9,390 nt of DNA, from positions 1 to 9,390 of the forward strand of contig JAOUGQ010000105.1 of assembly GCA_029865515.1 (NCBI GenBank). Direction: 5' to 3'. This DNA is from Nitrospirota bacterium. GTDB taxonomy: Bacteria; Nitrospirota; Nitrospiria; Nitrospirales; UBA8639. A program made the position numbers and the translations under genes. The notes under the pieces were generated by a model. It had not been told where the DNA came from, did not search any database, and saw only the letters and a list, made by a program, of their open reading frames with translations. Below are positions 6,592-9,390 of this stretch, in pieces; positions within the stretch are counted from its first letter, which is position 1, and every line of letters starts with the position of its first letter.

Positions 6592-7355
6592 TACTGATTC
6601 AACGCTTTGGGAAACGGGCTCTTTTCCTCATTGAAGAAATGGGGGCCATGTTTGTGTTCCTGATGCGGACATTTGGGTGGTTGTTCCGACCGCCAGTCAG
6701 GATTTTCCAAATCATTAAGCAAATGCATTTTGTGGGGTTTAAGTCGACCTTTGTGGTGATCCTGACGGCGTTATTTACGGGGATGGTCTTGGCTCTCCAA
6801 GGCTATTATTCCTTGAGGAAATTTGGGTCAGAAGGACTCCTGGGATCTGCCGTGGCGTTAAGCATGATTCGTGAATTGGGTCCGGTATTAGCATCACTGA
6901 TGGTGACGGCTCGTGCGGGATCAGCCATGACTGCAGAAATTGGTATTATGCGAATTACCGAACAAATTGACGCATTGGAGACCATGGCGATCAATTCTCT
7001 GCAATATTTGATTACTCCGAAGGTTGTCGCTTCTCTTCTTTCAGTGCCCTTGTTGGTTGCCCTGTTTGACGTGGTGGGAATTTGGGGTGGGTATCTGGTT
7101 GGGGTGAAATTGCTCGGAGTGAGCGGGGGATCGTATTGGAGTTCAATCGAATCTGCGGTGGAATGGAAAGATGTATACGGTGGAATATTAAAATCAATTA
7201 GTTTTGGCCTGATTATCAGTTGGGTCTGTTGCTATAAAGGGTACTACACCAGAATGAGTGCGGAGGGACTTGGAAAGGCCACGACCGAATCGGTAGTGTT
7301 GGCATCAGTTCTGATTTTAGTGTGGGACTACTTTTTAACGTCGGTGCTTTTGTAA
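6588..7355 (+). CDS. mlaE: MlaE-type ABC permease of the lipid-asymmetry (MCE) transporter
   Basis: A 255-residue inner-membrane permease that forms a dimer in the MlaFEDB complex and moves phospholipid or a similar lipid between the inner membrane and the MlaD ring. An N-terminal amphipathic/interfacial stretch (1-45) is followed by hydrophobic segments near 52-72, 85-110, 143-172, 198-216 and 233-254. The family signature is clear: ARAGSAMTAEIGIMRITEQIDAL at 108-130 (the cytoplasmic coupling region that contacts the ATPase), preceded by IRELGPVLASLMV. Length agrees with E. coli MlaE (260). The ATG overlaps the hpnG stop (ATGA), with no separate ribosome binding site, so translation is probably coupled to hpnG. 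mlaF follows after 8 bases. Confidence 0.95.
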   Translation: MILIQRFGKRALFLIEEMGAMFVFLMRTFGWLFRPPVRIFQIIKQMHFVGFKSTFVVILTALFTGMVLALQGYYSLRKFGSEGLLGSAVALSMIRELGPVLASLMVTARAGSAMTAEIGIMRITEQIDALETMAINSLQYLITPKVVASLLSVPLLVALFDVVGIWGGYLVGVKLLGVSGGSYWSSIESAVEWKDVYGGILKSISFGLIISWVCCYKGYYTRMSAEGLGKATTESVVLASVLILVWDYFLTSVLL

Positions 7356-7363
7356 CGTTGCGC

Positions 7364-8131
7364 ATGTCTGCAAGTCTACCGATTATCATTAAGCTGGAGG
7401 GAGTGGAAAAAACTCTGGGGGGGCAGCCTGTGCTCAAAGGGGTCAATCTCGATATTCCCAAGGGCCAAATTACGACGATCATCGGCCCGAGTGGCGAGGG
7501 AAAAAGTGTGATGTTAAAGCACATCATCGGGTTGATTCGCCCTGATCGCGGCAAGGTGATCGTTGATGGAACAGATTTGGCCCGAATCAATGATCGGGAA
7601 TTGAATGACATACGTAAAAAATTTGCTATGTTATTTCAATCGGCCGCTTTATTTGATTCTATGAATGTGTTTGATAACGTTGCCTTCCCTTTGCGAGAAA
7701 AACGCATGGTTGCTGAGCAGGAAATTTGTCGATGGGTGCCAGAGATGTTAGAGCGGGTTGGGCTGGGAAATATGGGCCACAAATTTCCGGCTGAACTGAG
7801 CGGAGGGATGAAAAAACGTGCAGGGTTGGCAAGGGCCCTGGTTATGGGGCCAGAGATTATTTTATTTGACGAACCGACGACGGGCTTGGATCCATTGATG
7901 GCCCATGCCATTCATGATCTCATTTTGGCCATGCATAAAACCTTTGGGTTTACGGGTATTATGGTGAGTCACGAAATCCCGGAGATCTTTCCTATCTCCG
8001 ACTGGGTTGCGATGTTAAAAAATGGGAAGATTATTGCTATGAAACCTTCAGATGAGTTTCAACGGACTTCCGATCCCGTTGTTCGTGAGTTTATTTCGGT
8101 CAACAATGGGATTCAACTCACTCCTGTGTGA
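7364..8131 (+). CDS. mlaF: MlaF-type ABC ATPase of the lipid-asymmetry transporter
   Basis: A 255-residue cytoplasmic ATPase partner of MlaE that powers lipid transfer. All ABC motifs are intact (numbered from ATG 7364): Walker A GPSGEGKS at 41-48, Q-loop Gln at 92 (MLFQSAALFD), signature LSGGM at 145-149, Walker B IILFDEP at 165-171 followed by TTGLDP, and the H-loop His at 203 (MVSHEI). LSGGMKKRAGLARAL and the LFDSMNVFDNVAFPLRE stretch are typical of the MlaF/Mkl subfamily rather than of importers in general. ATG 7364 is chosen because the domain starts at IIKLEGVEK; an upstream GTG at 7322 would overlap mlaE by 34 bases and add an unneeded leader. No good ribosome binding site is visible, so coupling to mlaE (stop at 7355) is likely. 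Confidence 0.95.
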   Translation: MSASLPIIIKLEGVEKTLGGQPVLKGVNLDIPKGQITTIIGPSGEGKSVMLKHIIGLIRPDRGKVIVDGTDLARINDRELNDIRKKFAMLFQSAALFDSMNVFDNVAFPLREKRMVAEQEICRWVPEMLERVGLGNMGHKFPAELSGGMKKRAGLARALVMGPEIILFDEPTTGLDPLMAHAIHDLILAMHKTFGFTGIMVSHEIPEIFPISDWVAMLKNGKIIAMKPSDEFQRTSDPVVREFISVNNGIQLTPV

Positions 8132-8252
8132 GCGTGGCTCCGACCAAATGCGTATGGTGTGAAACAGAAATTTGTGGCAGAGGGGGGATTGTGAAAATTT
8201 GTCTCTCTGGTTCGCATTATTATGGAGCGTGAATTAACTAGGTAATTCTATC
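8132..8252 (+). other. mlaF-mlaD spacer with stem-loop and seven-codon frame
   Basis: A 121-base gap inside an otherwise tight gene run. CAGAGGGG (8178-8185) pairs with TCTCTCTG (8202-8209), eight pairs including two G-T, around a 16-base loop. AAATTTGT occurs twice (8168-8175 and 8195-8202). A mini-frame ATG GAG CGT GAA TTA ACT AGG TAA (8222-8245) precedes mlaD and resembles its first codons. No convincing promoter is visible. Confidence 0.35.
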
Positions 8253-8696
8253 ATGGAACGTGGAAAACTTGAATTGGTCGTTGGACTGTTTGTGTTAGTG
8301 GGGGTCATCTGTCTTGGGTATTTGGCCATTAAGCTTGGAAAATTGGAATTGGTCGGTGGTGATTATTACGAACTCCAGGCCGATTTTTCTTCCACATCCG
8401 GGTTGAAAAACGGTGCTTCGGTTGAAATTGCCGGGGTAGAGGTGGGGCGAGTGAAGAAGATCGGGCTTAAGGAAGATCGGGCTCAAGTGGTACTCGCGAT
8501 CCAGGATGGGATCACGGTTTATAACGATGCCATTGCTTCAATAAAGACCCGTGGCATCATTGGAGAAAAGTTTATGGAATTGTCTCCCGGTGGGGCCGGA
8601 GAACGGTTGAAGAATGGGGAGACTATTGTGGATACCGAATCCGGAATAGATTTAGAACAGGTCATTAGTCAATTTATCCATGGCAGTGTGAAGTGA
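8253..8696 (+). CDS. mlaD: MlaD-type MCE-domain protein
   Basis: A 147-residue inner-membrane-anchored periplasmic protein. In the family, MlaD forms a hexameric ring that sits on MlaE and passes lipid to or from MlaC. A short cytoplasmic start (MERGKLE) is followed by one transmembrane helix near 8-27 (VVGLFVLVGVICLGYLAIKL) and an MCE domain from about 38 to 116, including ADFSSTSGLKNGASVEIAGVEVGRV, with the family hallmarks G-L-x-x-G-A-x-V and GVxVGxV. ISTR-like KTRGIIGEKFMELSPGG lies at 98-114. The C-terminal tail is short; E. coli MlaD has 183 residues, while about 150 is common in other phyla. It starts 121 bases after mlaF with only a weak upstream AGG (8240-8242), and ends 32 bases before the chosen mlaC start. 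Confidence 0.94.
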   Translation: MERGKLELVVGLFVLVGVICLGYLAIKLGKLELVGGDYYELQADFSSTSGLKNGASVEIAGVEVGRVKKIGLKEDRAQVVLAIQDGITVYNDAIASIKTRGIIGEKFMELSPGGAGERLKNGETIVDTESGIDLEQVISQFIHGSVK

Positions 8697-8719
8697 TACG
8701 TGTTGTCGTAGAGAGAGGT

Positions 8720-8724
8720 GGAGG
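8720..8724 (+). promoter_or_regulatory. Ribosome binding site of mlaC
   Basis: GGAGG lies 4 bases before ATG 8729, slightly closer than ideal. It favours ATG 8729 over the in-frame GTG at 8693, which overlaps the mlaD stop (GTGA). Confidence 0.55.
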
Positions 8725-8728
8725 GATT

Positions 8729-9390
8729 ATGCAAAGGGAATTGGCTTGGATTTTAGAAACAATTACGGAAATTCGATCAGGGGCATGTCAAAGACCTTAT
8801 TTCCAAAATTTTTCCAAGAATGTAGCGGTGATATTTTTTGGTTGGGTGGCAGTATTTCTGGTCTTTTCGACTGCCGCATGGGGAGGAGTCACGCCAACCG
8901 GAGCGGTCAAGGAGACTGTTGATCAGGTTTTGGTCGTGCTGAGGGACCAAGCGTTGAAGGACCCTGCTAGAGAAACTGAGCGGCGAGCAAAGCTGGAGGA
9001 AATCATTGGCCGCCGATTTGATTATGCCGAAATGGCCAAGCGTACCTTGGCTTCTCATTGGAAGGGATTAAGTGCTGAGAAGCAAAATGAATTTGTTGGC
9101 TTGTTCCAGCAGTTTTTGGCCAGTTCCTACGCCGGCAATGTTGACGGGTATTCAGGTGAACAAGTGGAGTACTTGAAAGAGCGCGAAAAGGGAGAGTTCG
9201 CGGAAGTACAAACCAAAGTCGTGTCTCCCAAAGTGGAAATTCCCTTGGATTATCGGCTTCTCAAAAAGGATGGGGAGTGGTGGGTGTATGATGTGGTGAT
9301 TGATGGCGTGAGTTTGATGAAAAATTATCGGGGGCAATTTTCCCGTATCATTGACTCCTCCTCGTTTGAAGGTCTTCTCGATAAGCTCCG
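8729..9390 (+). CDS. mlaC: MlaC/Ttg2D-family periplasmic lipid carrier, 3' end cut by the window
   Basis: 220 complete codons are visible before the window ends. MlaC shuttles a lipid across the periplasm between the MlaD ring and the outer-membrane MlaA. The hydrophobic signal segment is at about 31-50 (NVAVIFFGWVAVFLVFSTAA), with signal peptidase cleavage likely around AA/WGG (49-53). The mature part reads as a Ttg2/MlaC domain: IIGRRFDYAEMAKRTLASHWKGLS (92-115), then QNEFVGLFQQFLASSYAGNVDGY (119-141), then the beta-rich pocket region with VQTKVVS, IPLDYRLLKKDGEWWVYDVVIDGVSLMKNYRGQFSRII (171-208). The YDVVIDGVSLxxNYRxQF block is the family's clearest signature. Residues 1-30 before the signal segment are unusual for an exported protein and may mean a wrong start. 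The same family includes hopanoid-associated HpnM, so this could be the HpnM-like carrier. Family length is about 200-225, so little is missing. Confidence 0.92.
   Translation, partial: MQRELAWILETITEIRSGACQRPYFQNFSKNVAVIFFGWVAVFLVFSTAAWGGVTPTGAVKETVDQVLVVLRDQALKDPARETERRAKLEEIIGRRFDYAEMAKRTLASHWKGLSAEKQNEFVGLFQQFLASSYAGNVDGYSGEQVEYLKEREKGEFAEVQTKVVSPKVEIPLDYRLLKKDGEWWVYDVVIDGVSLMKNYRGQFSRIIDSSSFEGLLDKL

Noticed and set aside
7322..7363. Upstream GTG start for mlaF overlapping mlaE
   Set aside because: It adds 14 residues (MGLLFNVGAFVTLR) that are the end of mlaE read in another frame, and ABC homology starts just after ATG 7364.
8777..9337. Minus-strand frames across the last 600 bases
   Set aside because: The + strand frame from 8729 has a signal segment and the MlaC signature through the window end; the opposite frames show no domain.
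1..9390. Mobile element, CRISPR, toxin-antitoxin or defence system
   Set aside because: I looked for transposase or integrase motifs, terminal inverted repeats, regularly spaced repeats and small paired genes, and found none. All space is filled by recognisable household or surface genes and short intergenic regions.

Overview
The window looks like a chromosomal segment of a Gram-negative, hopanoid-making bacterium. All supported genes lie on the + strand. Base composition is close to balanced by eye, with no obvious compositional break. A squalene-hopene cyclase of the proteobacterial/Nitrospirota-like kind, an adenosylhopane nucleosidase and a complete MlaEFDC set imply a diderm. My best guess at lineage is Nitrospirota, with a Nitrospira-like marine or freshwater nitrite oxidiser as one possibility. 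This is inference from gene style and order, not proof.

Left part (1-1498): the 3' portion of a long tetratricopeptide-repeat (TPR) protein whose start lies outside the window, followed by about 400 bases without a gene. That gap carries a candidate sigma-70 promoter overlapped by an 18-bp inverted repeat (1313-1330) and a leader with several short hairpins, all just upstream of a type IV pilin.

Middle (1499-3371): an isolated type IVa major-pilin-like gene, then a nucleotide-sugar dehydrogenase of the WbpA/UDP-N-acetylglucosamine 6-dehydrogenase type. Both are cell-surface functions, but there is no pilus machinery or polysaccharide cluster around them in the window.

Right part (3418-9390): a near-consensus promoter (TTGACA, 17-bp spacer, TATAAA) starts what looks like one transcription unit: shc (hpnF), hpnG, mlaE, mlaF, mlaD and mlaC, with mlaC cut by the window edge. 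Shc cyclises squalene to the hopane skeleton. HpnG removes adenine from adenosylhopane, the first step after side-chain attachment on the route to bacteriohopanepolyols. MlaE and MlaF form the inner-membrane ABC permease/ATPase, MlaD is the membrane-anchored MCE-domain substrate-binding ring, and MlaC is the periplasmic lipid carrier. The arrangement suggests coordinated production of hopanoids and trafficking of lipids, possibly hopanoids themselves, between inner and outer membranes.

Several starts needed correction. The pilin starts at 1499, the dehydrogenase at 2064, and mlaF at about 7364. hpnG very probably begins at a CTG at 5785, because the first beta-strand and an active-site glutamate alignment require residues upstream of the first canonical start codon. 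I see no mobile elements, CRISPR arrays, tRNA or rRNA genes. I did not find an obviously new defence or mobile system; the most interesting points are the hopanoid-Mla linkage and several regulatory structures.
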